Shown piece by piece: positions 16,093-24,900 of a stretch of 25,327 nucleotides of DNA. The notes under the pieces were generated by a model, which saw nothing but the letters and a program-made list of their open reading frames with translations, ran no database searches and was not told the origin of the DNA. This DNA is from Chrysochromulina tobinii. Taxonomy: Eukaryota; Haptophyta; Prymnesiales; Chrysochromulinaceae. Within the stretch, counting starts at the first letter, position 1. Each line of letters starts with the position of its first letter. A program made the translations under genes and the position numbers. Location of the stretch: the NCBI GenBank assembly GCA_001275005.1, contig JWZX01002100.1, positions 1 through 25,327 on the forward strand. Reading direction: 5' to 3'.

Positions 16093-16733
16093 GAAGGGCA
16101 CACTCGATCAAGGGGCTTCGTGGCGCGCGGCCGCAAGCGTTGGCGGCGCGTGTTGCGCGAACTCCACTCTGAACTCTCCGCTCCCGAGCATTCTCGACGA
16201 CTATTGTTTAGGCCCAGACTGCAGACAGTTTGTACGTTTTCCGGCGAATGTGTATTGTCGCGACGGTCCGCCCACGGGTTCTCTAATTCCGACGAGCGCG
16301 ACTGAGGTGCGACGCACGCCGGCGCGGCCGCGAGGCCGCGTCTTACCGGGAGCGTCTATTTGACTCGGTGCGCGCGCTCCCGGGTGGTCGCCGCGGGTCG
16401 GGTCCGTCCCGGGAGCGGGACGTCGGTCGTGCGCGGCCGGGGCGCGGGCGGCTGGTGGCGCTCGCGCTCGGCGCGACCGGCGCGGCGCGGCGCCGGCCCA
16501 GCCCGGGGCGTCTCGGGGCGGCGTCTGCCCGCGTTCCGTTTTCTGGCTTTTCTGAGAGCTCGTTCGGTTTTATTAAATTTTGATACTGCGCGGCCGCGCC
16601 CATGCCGAAAATTCCAGTGGTATACACACCTCGCGCATCGCAGCGCTGCCGGGCCTGAGAGTGGTTCGGGTTCCGCGCCCCCCGCAGCACCGGGGTGCGC
16701 TAACTGCGTTTTTGTGCGCGCTACTAACTGGTC
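16093..16733. other. Convergent GC-rich spacer with hairpins
   Basis: 641 bp between akirin (+) and the EF-hand gene (-). It includes a 7-bp stem with GCGA loop (CGCGGCC/GGCCGCG, 16323-16340) and a longer inverted repeat CCGGGAGCG/CGCTCCCGG (about 16347-16386). The centre is extremely GC-rich, then a T-rich tract (16540-16582). Arg-rich ORFs in several frames have no domain. Confidence 0.55.
16323..16340. repeat. Perfect hairpin with GCGA tetraloop
   Basis: CGCGGCC-GCGA-GGCCGCG, a 7-bp all-GC stem closing a GNRA-type tetraloop, about 230 bp past the akirin stop. It could structure a 3' UTR, but in DNA this GC-rich chance is not negligible. Confidence 0.35.
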
Positions 16734-17508
16734 TCACTTCATCATGACGGCGAATTCGTTGTAGTCGATAAAGCCCGAACGGTCCGTGTCCGTCTCGGCG
16801 ATGAGTCGATTGATGTCGATGGTGAGCCCAAACTCTTTGACCACATGCCGCAGCTTGTCTGTGCTGATCTGCCCCGTCTTGTCGGGGTTCCCTCCCAAGG
16901 CGATGAATGCATCCACTGCGGCCGAAGGGGGGCGTCGGGCGATCGCGATGCTCAGAGGGCGAGGCCGTCAGGAGCCCTACAGTGGAGCATGCTGCGCGCA
17001 GCGGGCGCAGATCTCGAGAGCGCCGCCATCTGATCAGCGAGCCAGCATGCTGCGTACATGTGTCACTCTCTCCATCCTGCCCCGCTTTCTCCTTCTGCAG
17101 TTTGATCACCTGGCAAAACTCCTTGAAGTCTGCGCGAGTACGTCAAGTGGCGCGTCGGCAATACGGACCGATTTCACAGGGGATGGCAAGCAGCAGCACA
17201 CCAATCTCATTGCTCCCATCCTCATCAACCGCAGCGATCATGTCAAAGATCTCCTCATCCGTCGGATCCTGACCCAAAGCTGCGCGCGCGAAAGCAGGTG
17301 CGAGTGAGACGGCATGGTGGCTTGCCGTGCCATTCATTGGCGGCGCGAGGCGGCAGTTCGAGGCGGCCGTTGCCGTACATTGCAGCATCGCCCGGAGCTC
17401 CCAATCACTGATTGCGCCGCTGTTGTCCTTGTCGAACCTCTCGAAGGCTTCTCGGCACTGGTTGCGCTCCGCGTTCGTGAGACCATCGTCACCCACCAGA
17501 TCGTCCAT
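16734..17508 (-). CDS. EF-hand protein, outer-arm dynein light chain 4 / calmodulin-like (four exons)
   Basis: Proposed exons on the minus strand are 17508-17379, 17279-17202, 17129-17058 and 16915-16734, giving 153 aa. Introns are 99, 72 and 142 nt (donors GTACGG, GTGTGC, GTACGC; acceptors GCAG). EF1 (D26-K-D28-N-S30-G-A-I-S-D-W-E37) and EF2 (D62-E-D64-G-S66-N-E68-I-D70-F-K-E73, completed across intron 2) are canonical. EF3 (NPDKTGQISTDK) lacks the final Glu and is probably inactive. EF4 (DTDRSGFIDYNE) is canonical. The linker after EF2 (QVIKLQKEKAGQDGESDT) and the DAFIALGGNPD...VVKEFGLTIDINRL pattern resemble flagellar outer-arm dynein LC4-type proteins more than calmodulin or centrin. This fits a flagellated cell, but calmodulin-like protein is a safe fallback. 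Confidence 0.8.
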
Positions 17509-17783
17509 CGAAACTGCCTATTCGCTCAACAGCGCCGGGGCGCTGAGAGCCAGAGAGACGACCCGCCTTACACAACGATCTTTCGCAGGCGCCTTCGTGA
17601 GCGCCTCGAGATGAGCGCATCGAAATGACGACTGTTAAATTACCCAGACACACGAGATGTTCTGCCCAGATTATCGACGACTGTCTTAGCGATTTTCTAG
17701 TGGCACGCGTGAATCATGATTTTCGCGCGACGGGAAACGCTACCTGCTGCGCCGAGTCATCGCTCGTGCGCGTGCGCACACAG
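17509..17783. promoter_or_regulatory. Divergent intergenic region, EF-hand / CPBP protease
   Basis: 275 bp between the two preferred start codons (116 bp if the protease begins at the upstream in-frame ATG 17625). No clear motif is visible. Confidence 0.35.
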
Positions 17784-18761
17784 ATGGCCGTGCGATCAAT
17801 AATACGTCTCGCTCTCGTGTTCTGCAACCTCCAACTAGCTCCTGTGGCAGCGCTGCGCACTACGCCGGCGCATTCGCTCCGCGTACAATCGTCGCCGCTG
17901 CCACGGCTCACGCACCGTTTGGCGGCAGCTTCTCATGTTCTGCTCTGTGCCGGCGTTGTGAACACGCCAACTCCGCCGCTCGCTCCGCCGCTACCGCCGC
18001 TGCCACTGCCGCGATTTTCGTGGCGCACTGTCTTCTACTTTGTCGCAAACCCGCTTGTCATGCTGCCGGTGGCGGCTCTCTTGACCTGGGTTGCGCCTGG
18101 CTTGAACTTCGCTTCGTGGCTCGGCAGTGCTTTTGCCGTGAGCGTGGAGACGACGCGCGCAGGCATCTTAGTGGCGGCGCCGATGCTGCTACTCAGCCTC
18201 GTGGCCGACGAGCTTATTCCAGCGCTCAAGGAGGTCACGCAGGCGAGCCGCGTCATCACACTGTATGCCTTTGGGTCACGCCTGCTGCCGTTGCGCGCAT
18301 CGATCGGCGCTGCGCTCATCTCGACAGCCGCGGCGTTGGCGGAGGAGTTGGCCTTCCGCGGAACGCTCCAGACCGGCCTCGCGGCGCTCGGTACGGCGGT
18401 GGCGCTCCCTCCCGCCCTGGCTGCCGCGCTCGCCGTGCTCGTGCAGGCCCTCGTCTTCGGCAGGCTGCATTCGTACACGGATTCGCCCGTGTACGCCGTG
18501 GCCGCCACAGTCGCCGGGCTCGTCTTCGGCGGCGCGTTCGCGCTCACGCAAAATCTGTGGGTGCCCATCGTCACGCACTTTGTCGTCGACCTCGTCAGCT
18601 TCCTCGTGTGCCACGTGCAGGTAGCCGCGCTCGACGAGGCCGAACAGCTGGCGCTGGTGGAGACCGATGTGCCCATCGCGACCGCGCTGCGCCTCACACT
18701 CGGCCCGCGGCCCGCAGCCCCTGCCAAGCCAACCGCTGGCGAGCTCCCCGTCGAGCCGTGA
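17784..18761 (+). CDS. CPBP (CAAX/Rce1-like) family intramembrane protease, plastid-targeted
   Basis: 325 residues from the ATG at 17784, where MAVRSIIRLALVFCNLQLAP gives a signal-like start followed by a Ser/Arg/Pro-rich transit-like stretch and a Pro-rich linker. An in-frame ATG at 17625 would add 53 residues with no targeting character. The membrane domain spans residues 75-290. The three CPBP motifs are present: EELAFRG near residue 186 (EExxxR catalytic Glu pair), VFGRLH near 224 (FxxxH) and THFVVD near 263 (HxxxN/D). The family comprises Rce1 prenyl-protein proteases, bacterial bacteriocin-immunity proteins and plant plastid members such as the SCO4/BCM-type proteins. The substrate is unknown. 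Prenyl processing is unlikely if the protein is plastidic. Confidence 0.85.
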   Translation: MAVRSIIRLALVFCNLQLAPVAALRTTPAHSLRVQSSPLPRLTHRLAAASHVLLCAGVVNTPTPPLAPPLPPLPLPRFSWRTVFYFVANPLVMLPVAALLTWVAPGLNFASWLGSAFAVSVETTRAGILVAAPMLLLSLVADELIPALKEVTQASRVITLYAFGSRLLPLRASIGAALISTAAALAEELAFRGTLQTGLAALGTAVALPPALAAALAVLVQALVFGRLHSYTDSPVYAVAATVAGLVFGGAFALTQNLWVPIVTHFVVDLVSFLVCHVQVAALDEAEQLALVETDVPIATALRLTLGPRPAAPAKPTAGELPVEP

Positions 18762-18969
18762 GCAGGCACGGCGGGTTCATGTTGCGCGACGTGTGCTCGG
18801 AGGCACCCGCTTGTGCTTCACAGCTTCCGGGCGTTCAGGGTGCCGCATGCATGCGCATCGGCGCCGCTCTGTCGCTCTGTCGTCACACCGCTGCTTAAAG
18901 ACTGCCACGACCTTGCCCCCTTGGTATGTCAATGGGAATAGGAAGGATGAAAAATATTATATTCACGAG
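18762..18969. other. Short convergent spacer
   Basis: 208 bp between the 3' ends of the CPBP gene (+) and the 974-residue gene (-). An A/T-rich patch near 18945-18962 (AAAAATATTATATTC) is a possible cleavage or polyadenylation region for either strand. Nothing else is visible. Confidence 0.4.
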
Positions 18970-21894
18970 TCACCACTGAGGTCCCTCCGCGAGCGCCAAT
19001 GCGCGTCTGAAGCGATTGATTCTATCGTAGCTGACAGCTGATCGCGGCGAGCGAGAGAATCTTGGGGGGGAGCGTGAGATGCTGCTGGTGCTGCGCGAGC
19101 CCGGGCGTGATCCATCCCAATGTCTGCTATTGGACACTGGTGGCGTCGCGTGCGACTCTGCGGTGTAAAAGGCATCCTTTTCGAACCCATCCTCGGTGGA
19201 ATCATATTGCAACGGCGGTGTCAAGGACGCAGCAGTGTAGTCGGCAGCATCCTTTTCGAAACCATCTTCGGTTGGATTTAATGGCAACGGCGTTATCGCG
19301 GATAGCCTTTCGGAAAGAGCCAATAGCTCGACAAGGGCACCACCCTCATAAGAAGGCTCATTTCGAGCTGAGGGTGGTGCATCGGTCGTTTGCTTAGCTG
19401 ACGCGTCTTCCGCAAGTGAGGAAGTCGAGGGGGGCTGCGAGGGCGTCCTCGCCGACCTCGTCGGCACTCGCAGGTGCGGCAAACTCGGCCCACGTGGAGA
19501 TTGTGTGGGCGCCATCGTGGGCGGGCTTGGGAACTGCCTATCTGGCTCCAACTGAGGCTGAGCCTTCTGGTAACACTGCTTGATGATTGCTGCTGTATTC
19601 ATGCCGTTCGTATCGACGCCCAGCTGCTTAGCAGCATCCGCGGCGACAGCTTGCATGGGGCCACTAAGGCCTAGCTTACTCCTGATCAAGTCAGTCATCA
19701 GAAGCAGGGATACGGGCTGCTGCAATGATGAACTCGACGCGCCGCCGGCAAAGGAAGAGGCAGTCGGCACTAAAGTCGGCACAGATTCCGTGGCCACTGC
19801 TCGGGCCACCGCCGGTTCGAGCTCCGGTGCTGGCGCCGGCGAAGCTTGAGCGGCGCCCGCGGAGAGGAGCTTTGGGATTCCAAATGTTGACGCGACGAGG
19901 TCGAAAAAGGAGTCCAGATGGCCGTTATTTGGCGGCGGCGGCGGCGGCAGCGAGGCGGCAGCTACGGCCGTGGTGGGCTTTAGGAACTGCTGGGTCGATG
20001 GCACGGCAGCCACGGCCCACCACGGCAGCGTCGCGTTGGGAGGGTCAGGGAATATGACGAGTCGGGCGGCGAGTATGGGGTCAAGGTGGGCTGGGGGGTT
20101 GATTGGCGATGGCTCCCTGGGAGGAGGCGGCGGCGGGAATCGCGCTGGTACATTCGGTAAGGTTGCGTTCAAAGCTCGGACCAGCGCCGCTACAGAGCCT
20201 GGCAACTCCGGGTTGGCCACGCCGCTCTCGTAGACCACAGAATCTGACGGGTCGTGGGCGCTTACCCGTGTGGGTGGCGGCGAGGCCGAGCGGGCGAGCT
20301 GCTGCTTCGACGGTGCAACAGCAGCAGCAGCAGCAGCGGCAGCAGCAGCTGCGGCGGCGGCGGCATTGGCATCGGCATCGGCAAGGGAAGCATCGGCGGT
20401 GTCCGCGGCATCGGTGGCACCGGCAGCGGCGGCATCGACGGCGGCGGCGGTTGCGACGGGGAGAGTCAAGGGGAGGGCGTGAGGGAGCAAGGCATTGGGC
20501 GTTTGAGATGCAGCGTGACGGCGGCGGGCGACAGAACGTCTTCGAAGCGCCTCGAGATGCAGCGAGGCAGAGGTGATCAAGAGATCACTCTCGCGCAGCA
20601 CATCGTACGCGGGTACTAGAGTCCCCTTGGTGACTGTGAAGCGCACGAGGCCGCCCGACACCCACTCGGGAGGCATCGGACCAAACGGGAGCTCGGGAGG
20701 CTCCCCTTGGTAGACCACCAGCCACGGCCCGTCGCACGTGATGGTGTTGTTGGCGAAGCGCACCTTGCCACCACCCATGGCTGGCGAGGCCATCTTCCAA
20801 AAGCCCGCACGCTGCGAGTTGTCGTGCCAGGCGTGCGCCTCGACCTGCATCTCAGGCGTGAGAGTGCGGACGCGGCTTGCAGGCACCGCGATGCCCTCGC
20901 AGCACGCCGTGCAAAACTTACTCTTGAAGTGAGCCAGCCCGCTCACGAAGCCTGGTGTACAGCTCGCGAGACTGCAGCTCCCGAGATCACAGCTCGCGAG
21001 ATCTCGCTTGAGCTCCGCACCCCAACACTCGTTCACTTGGAGAGCGTCTGAGTGATGCGAATCCACCTCGACGCATTCGCCGTTCTCAGTCCCAGGCTCG
21101 CTCGTCAGCTCACTCGGCGGGACCTCACAAGACACAGCCACGAGCGGGCGCTGAAGAGGCGGTGCGATGCTCGGCAGCGCCTCGGACGCGGCGCACGGTT
21201 GCAATGGCGGCGGGGCTCTTTGAGTGGCCCTCGACTCTGCCTCCGTCGCTCCAACCGCCGCTCCAACCGCCAGCCGCCCCGCCTCCACCATAGCCTCCGC
21301 ATCGTTGCCATAGGACACCTCGTCGGCATTCAAATGGGATGGCCTCGTAGCTTCGTCCACCTCTTCTTCTTCCTCTATCGCAGCTAGACGGGGCGAGCTT
21401 GAGCGAGCGCGCTCCAGGGCAGCTTGGCCTGCGTCGCTAGGCGTAGCCGATCCTGAGCTCAACCCAAAGGCTAAGCCAGGGGAGCTAGAGTACCCGACTT
21501 CCGTTCCTGACCTCGTGCCGGGGATGAAGCCCACTGCTGTGGACCTGATCGGGCGGTTGACTCCTGGGGTAGCGATCGCTGGCCGCAAGGGCAGCTGGTC
21601 TGGTGCTGCTGCAGTCACTGCTGCAGATCCTGTGCTCGTTTGGAAGGCGGCCTCTTCGAGGACTTGATCGTTCAGCCAGCGTAACGCCTCATGCCTGGAA
21701 TTCGAAGGGTTGGCTGGCGTAGTGAGCGGGGCCGAACTGAGAACTCGGAGATCAGTGTAGTAGGAAGATGAAACCTCGAGCTCATGATTCTTTTCAACCT
21801 CCTCATCCTCGGCAACGCCATCGCCGACCTCCTCCGACTTCTTCGTGCGATGCCGACTGCACATGAACGCACATTGCAGGCACATCAATGGCAT
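18970..21894 (-). CDS. Unrecognised 974-residue protein with a Cys-containing conserved-looking domain
   Basis: The continuous ORF has its first in-frame ATG at 21894 (MPLMCLQCAFMCSRHRTKKS). Residues 1-320 are mostly disordered with acidic runs. A compact domain lies at about 320-447: SKFCTACCEGIAVPASRVR, then AHAWHDNSQRAGFWKM, GGGKVRFANNTITCDGPWLV, LPFGPMPPEW and GGLVRFTVTKGTLVPAYDVL. A polyalanine tract (about 16 Ala) and Pro-rich linkers follow. A second helical module at about 733-777 reads TDLIRSKLGLSG through AIIKQCYQKA. Near the C-terminus are two copies of a 25-residue repeat containing TEDGFEKDA, then a Ser/Arg-rich tail. The Cys cluster and basic residues suggest metal or nucleic-acid binding, but I recognise no family. 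Another start, ATG 21934 in a stronger context and another frame, could be a separate first exon. Confidence 0.65.
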   Translation of the reverse strand: MPLMCLQCAFMCSRHRTKKSEEVGDGVAEDEEVEKNHELEVSSSYYTDLRVLSSAPLTTPANPSNSRHEALRWLNDQVLEEAAFQTSTGSAAVTAAAPDQLPLRPAIATPGVNRPIRSTAVGFIPGTRSGTEVGYSSSPGLAFGLSSGSATPSDAGQAALERARSSSPRLAAIEEEEEVDEATRPSHLNADEVSYGNDAEAMVEAGRLAVGAAVGATEAESRATQRAPPPLQPCAASEALPSIAPPLQRPLVAVSCEVPPSELTSEPGTENGECVEVDSHHSDALQVNECWGAELKRDLASCDLGSCSLASCTPGFVSGLAHFKSKFCTACCEGIAVPASRVRTLTPEMQVEAHAWHDNSQRAGFWKMASPAMGGGKVRFANNTITCDGPWLVVYQGEPPELPFGPMPPEWVSGGLVRFTVTKGTLVPAYDVLRESDLLITSASLHLEALRRRSVARRRHAASQTPNALLPHALPLTLPVATAAAVDAAAAGATDAADTADASLADADANAAAAAAAAAAAAAAAVAPSKQQLARSASPPPTRVSAHDPSDSVVYESGVANPELPGSVAALVRALNATLPNVPARFPPPPPPREPSPINPPAHLDPILAARLVIFPDPPNATLPWWAVAAVPSTQQFLKPTTAVAAASLPPPPPPNNGHLDSFFDLVASTFGIPKLLSAGAAQASPAPAPELEPAVARAVATESVPTLVPTASSFAGGASSSSLQQPVSLLLMTDLIRSKLGLSGPMQAVAADAAKQLGVDTNGMNTAAIIKQCYQKAQPQLEPDRQFPSPPTMAPTQSPRGPSLPHLRVPTRSARTPSQPPSTSSLAEDASAKQTTDAPPSARNEPSYEGGALVELLALSERLSAITPLPLNPTEDGFEKDAADYTAASLTPPLQYDSTEDGFEKDAFYTAESHATPPVSNSRHWDGSRPGSRSTSSISRSPPRFSRSPRSAVSYDRINRFRRALALAEGPQW
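19172..19279 (-). repeat. 25-residue coding tandem repeat
   Basis: GCATCCTTTTCGAA recurs at 19172 and 19247, 75 bp apart. On the minus strand the two copies encode PTEDGFEKDAADYTAASLTP and STEDGFEKDAFYTAESHATP, a recent diverging tandem duplication. Confidence 0.8.
20320..20367 (-). repeat. Polyalanine trinucleotide tract
   Basis: A CAG/CGG-type trinucleotide run on the plus strand, read as GCN on the minus strand, encodes about 16 alanines in the 974-residue protein. Its plus-strand reading (polyglutamine-like) is a shadow. Confidence 0.8.
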
Positions 21895-21971
21895 CCTCCT
21901 TCGACTTCGAGGCTGGCACGGCTGCCTCAGCCATTGCGCACTTGGCAAATTAGGAAATAAAACGTGGCGAA
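21895..21971. promoter_or_regulatory. Very short bidirectional promoter region
   Basis: Only 77 bp separate the ATGs of the 974-residue gene (-) and POT1 (+), or 37 bp if the former begins at 21934. The middle is A-rich (AAATTAGGAAATAAAACG) in otherwise GC-rich DNA. The two 5' UTRs must be tiny or overlap. Confidence 0.5.
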
Positions 21972-24900
21972 ATGCTCAGAAACGTGAATGAGTTGTCGAG
22001 TGAAATGCAAGGTGTCCCAGAGACGGTGATGGCTTTATGCAGCCCCGACGACATCGAGGACTCTGCAGAAGCTGCATCATCCGTACTCGCCGGCGTAGTG
22101 ACCCAGCGCACAGTCGTCGCTCACTCGCTTCCTCCCGAGGACTTTGTGCTCGCCGACCCGACAGTTCCACTGCCCGTGCTTCGACTGCAGGTGCGACTGA
22201 ACGGCAGCAGCGAGCGGGTCCGCGTTGCATTATGGGGCTTGTGGTGCGACCGATTGAGCGAGGTCATCCGCCCTTCCCATGCGATCACACTCACCGGCGC
22301 AAGCGTCGAGACTGACGAGAGCCTTCTGCCGGGCGAGCGCACGAACGTTACGTTCGTGCCGACGGGCGCACCAGCGCACGCGTCAGTAGTCATCGAGGAC
22401 GCCACGCATCGCTACGAAATCACCGTCTCCGGTAGCACCAGGCGACGCAAGCCCGCGGCTGCGACGACTGTGATAACTGCGGTGGCATCGGGATTCGGTG
22501 GACGTGGCGGCGGTGGCCGCCCCTCGGCAGCAGCAGGAGCCGGAGGTGCGGCGGCGCCAGGGTCAGGAACGGCGCCGTCGCACCTGCTTCCATTGCAGAT
22601 GCGGCCGGTGGCGGCAGCCGGAGCAGCGGGAAGCGGCCGGGCAGGCGGGAGTGCCTCCTCCACTGCCGATGGCGCCGCTGCCGCCGCTGTTCTTGCCGCC
22701 GCCGCCGCGGACGCCACGGACGCCGCGGACGCCGCCGACGCCGCCGACGCCGCCGACGCGGCCGCGCCGCCAGCGAAGCGCGGCCGCGGTTCCGCACGCG
22801 ACTATGCGTACACGCCGCTCGCGCAGGTGCCGTTACAGGTGGGCGCCGTGCCGGAATACCACGTGGTCGGCGTGGTGATCGAGTACAGCCTACCCAAGCC
22901 CACGCGCGGAACGGACCTGCGCTCGGCGATCACGATCGTTGACGAAACGTGCGCTTCGGCAGCCGACGCGCTCACGATCACGTTCTTCAAGGGGCACCCC
23001 ATCCCGCATGGCCTCGGCTGCGTCATGCGCTTCCACCGGCTCGAGCCGGCCGCCATGTACGAGGGCAAGCGCCGGGGGAGAAGCGCCACCCTGCATGCAA
23101 GTGCTCACCACGGCGCCCGGCTCTCCCCACAGGTACGAGGGCAAGCGCCAAGCATTGGGAAGGAACAGCCGAGGCCGCCTCCTCACATCGTGGGTGACCT
23201 GCGACAGCGCATCAAGCGCGCCCGGCGCATCAAGTGCGGCGGGTGCCGTGGCGGGCGCGGCGCCGCCTGCCGCGGTGGCGGCGGGTATCGACGGTGGCGC
23301 AGCGCCAGCGGCCGGCGAAGTTGCAACGGCCGGTTCGGCGGCAGTGGTCGGTTCGGCGGCGGCGGCTGGCCCATCGGCCGCCGGGTTCTTCACCTCTGCA
23401 ACGGACACCACGTGGACTGCAGCCGACGCGGAGCGGGTGGCGGCCCTAAGCAGATTCGCACGCGCGTGGCTGACACAGCCGGCGCCTGCCATTCGCGGCG
23501 GTGCCGGCGGGAGCTACCCGGCGCCGTGTACTATCCGGGAAGCTGCGGCGAGCACTCCCCTGAACTCGTGTGTGGACTTAGTCGTGCGAATGCATGCGCT
23601 CGCACCGTTGCACTGCATCCTCGGGCAGGCGGGGGGGGCAGGCGCAGGCGCAGGCGCAGGCGTGGCGATGGCAGCGAGTGCAGCGATGGCAGCGGGTGCA
23701 GCGTGCTGTGCACAGGGAGGCTGGGGAGGTCTGAAGCCGCGCGCTCTGCTCACGATCTCCGATGCGCGCGTCTACCCGCCGCCCCATGCAACCGCCGCCA
23801 ACTCCTCCTCTGCCGGTGTGAATGTGAATGTGAATGTGAACGCCAACTCCTCCTCTGCCGCCGCGGCGCCCGCGTCCGCGCCCTCACATGTGCCCTCACC
23901 CATGGCCGCTTGCGTGTACGTCGAGTGCGAGGCGGCGGCGCTCGTGGTTCAGCAACTGCATGCGCATCTGTCTTCCTCGAGCCCGTCGTTCCGTGGGCAG
24001 TGGCTGCTGCTGCGGCGTGTGCGCATGGCGCGCCTGCACCCGTCGCCCGGGGCAGCCGTTGGAATCGACGGCCTCCAACCGCCGAGCGCCTCCTTCGTCC
24101 TCGACCGCAAGGACTCTCTCATCGAGCGACTACCGAACTACCATCACCTTGTCATCCACGCCACTACAGGCGGAATAGGCGGGATAGGCACCCAGGCCCT
24201 TGCCCCGCCGGCCGCCCCGCCTTGGATGACGGGCGCCGTCGCGGGCGCCACCGCTGCAGCTGCCGCCGGAGGTGGAATGGTGATGATGCCGCCCAACTTG
24301 GCGCCCGCCGCCCCGGACACTGCCCACCACGCAACTGCCCGACGTGCGCCCCCAGTGGTGCCGCGGCCGCCGGGGACCGTTACGCTCGAGTTGCTGCCCC
24401 CCGGTGTGGCGGAGCGGGCGGGGCGATTGGGGGCACACGGAGCTGCATGCACGCGGCCGGCCGCCGACCTGTGCCCCGAACGCTTGCATCGCCACCAGCA
24501 GCGTCCCTCGACCGGTAACGCATCCCTGGCGCATGCAGCGGCACGGCCGCTACCGGGCGCACGCGCCATGTCGGGCGCGCACGCCATGCTCGGCACCCAT
24601 GCCGCGCCCAGCCCTAATTTGGGTGCTGCCGCATCGCCCCTCACCGTCGTCACGCTGCCGCCAGGCATTGCGCCCTCAGCGCTCGCCGCGACGCCGTTGT
24701 CGATCAGGCAGTGCCTCGATGAGGTCGCGCTCAGCACGGCGCCACGGCTGCTGCTCGTGCGCGCCCGTGTGCTGGGCGCCTTCCCCACAGACCCTCGCAT
24801 GTGGACCACCCGCGACGACGCCGGGGCTGGCGGCGTCGACGCGCTGCTTGCTCCTTGGCAATACCAGATGGTCCTGCAACTCGCCGACGAGTACGAGATG

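Noticed and set aside
16360-16764. 134-residue Arg-rich plus-strand ORF
   Set aside because: GC-driven, without a domain, and overlapping the EF-hand last exon in antisense.
20103-20619. Plus-strand Gln/Gly/Ser repeat ORFs with a CAG run
   Set aside because: Reverse reading of the polyalanine and Pro-rich parts of the 974-residue gene; not a polyglutamine gene.
22939-23132. Upstream part of the plus-strand frame that becomes POT1 exon 2
   Set aside because: It overlaps the OB1-encoding exon 1 in another frame and has no family similarity; only the part after 23132 is coding.
23057-24518. Possible frameshift or pseudogene in POT1
   Set aside because: The frame change is fully explained by a 76-nt GT-AG intron that restores a continuous OB1 domain.
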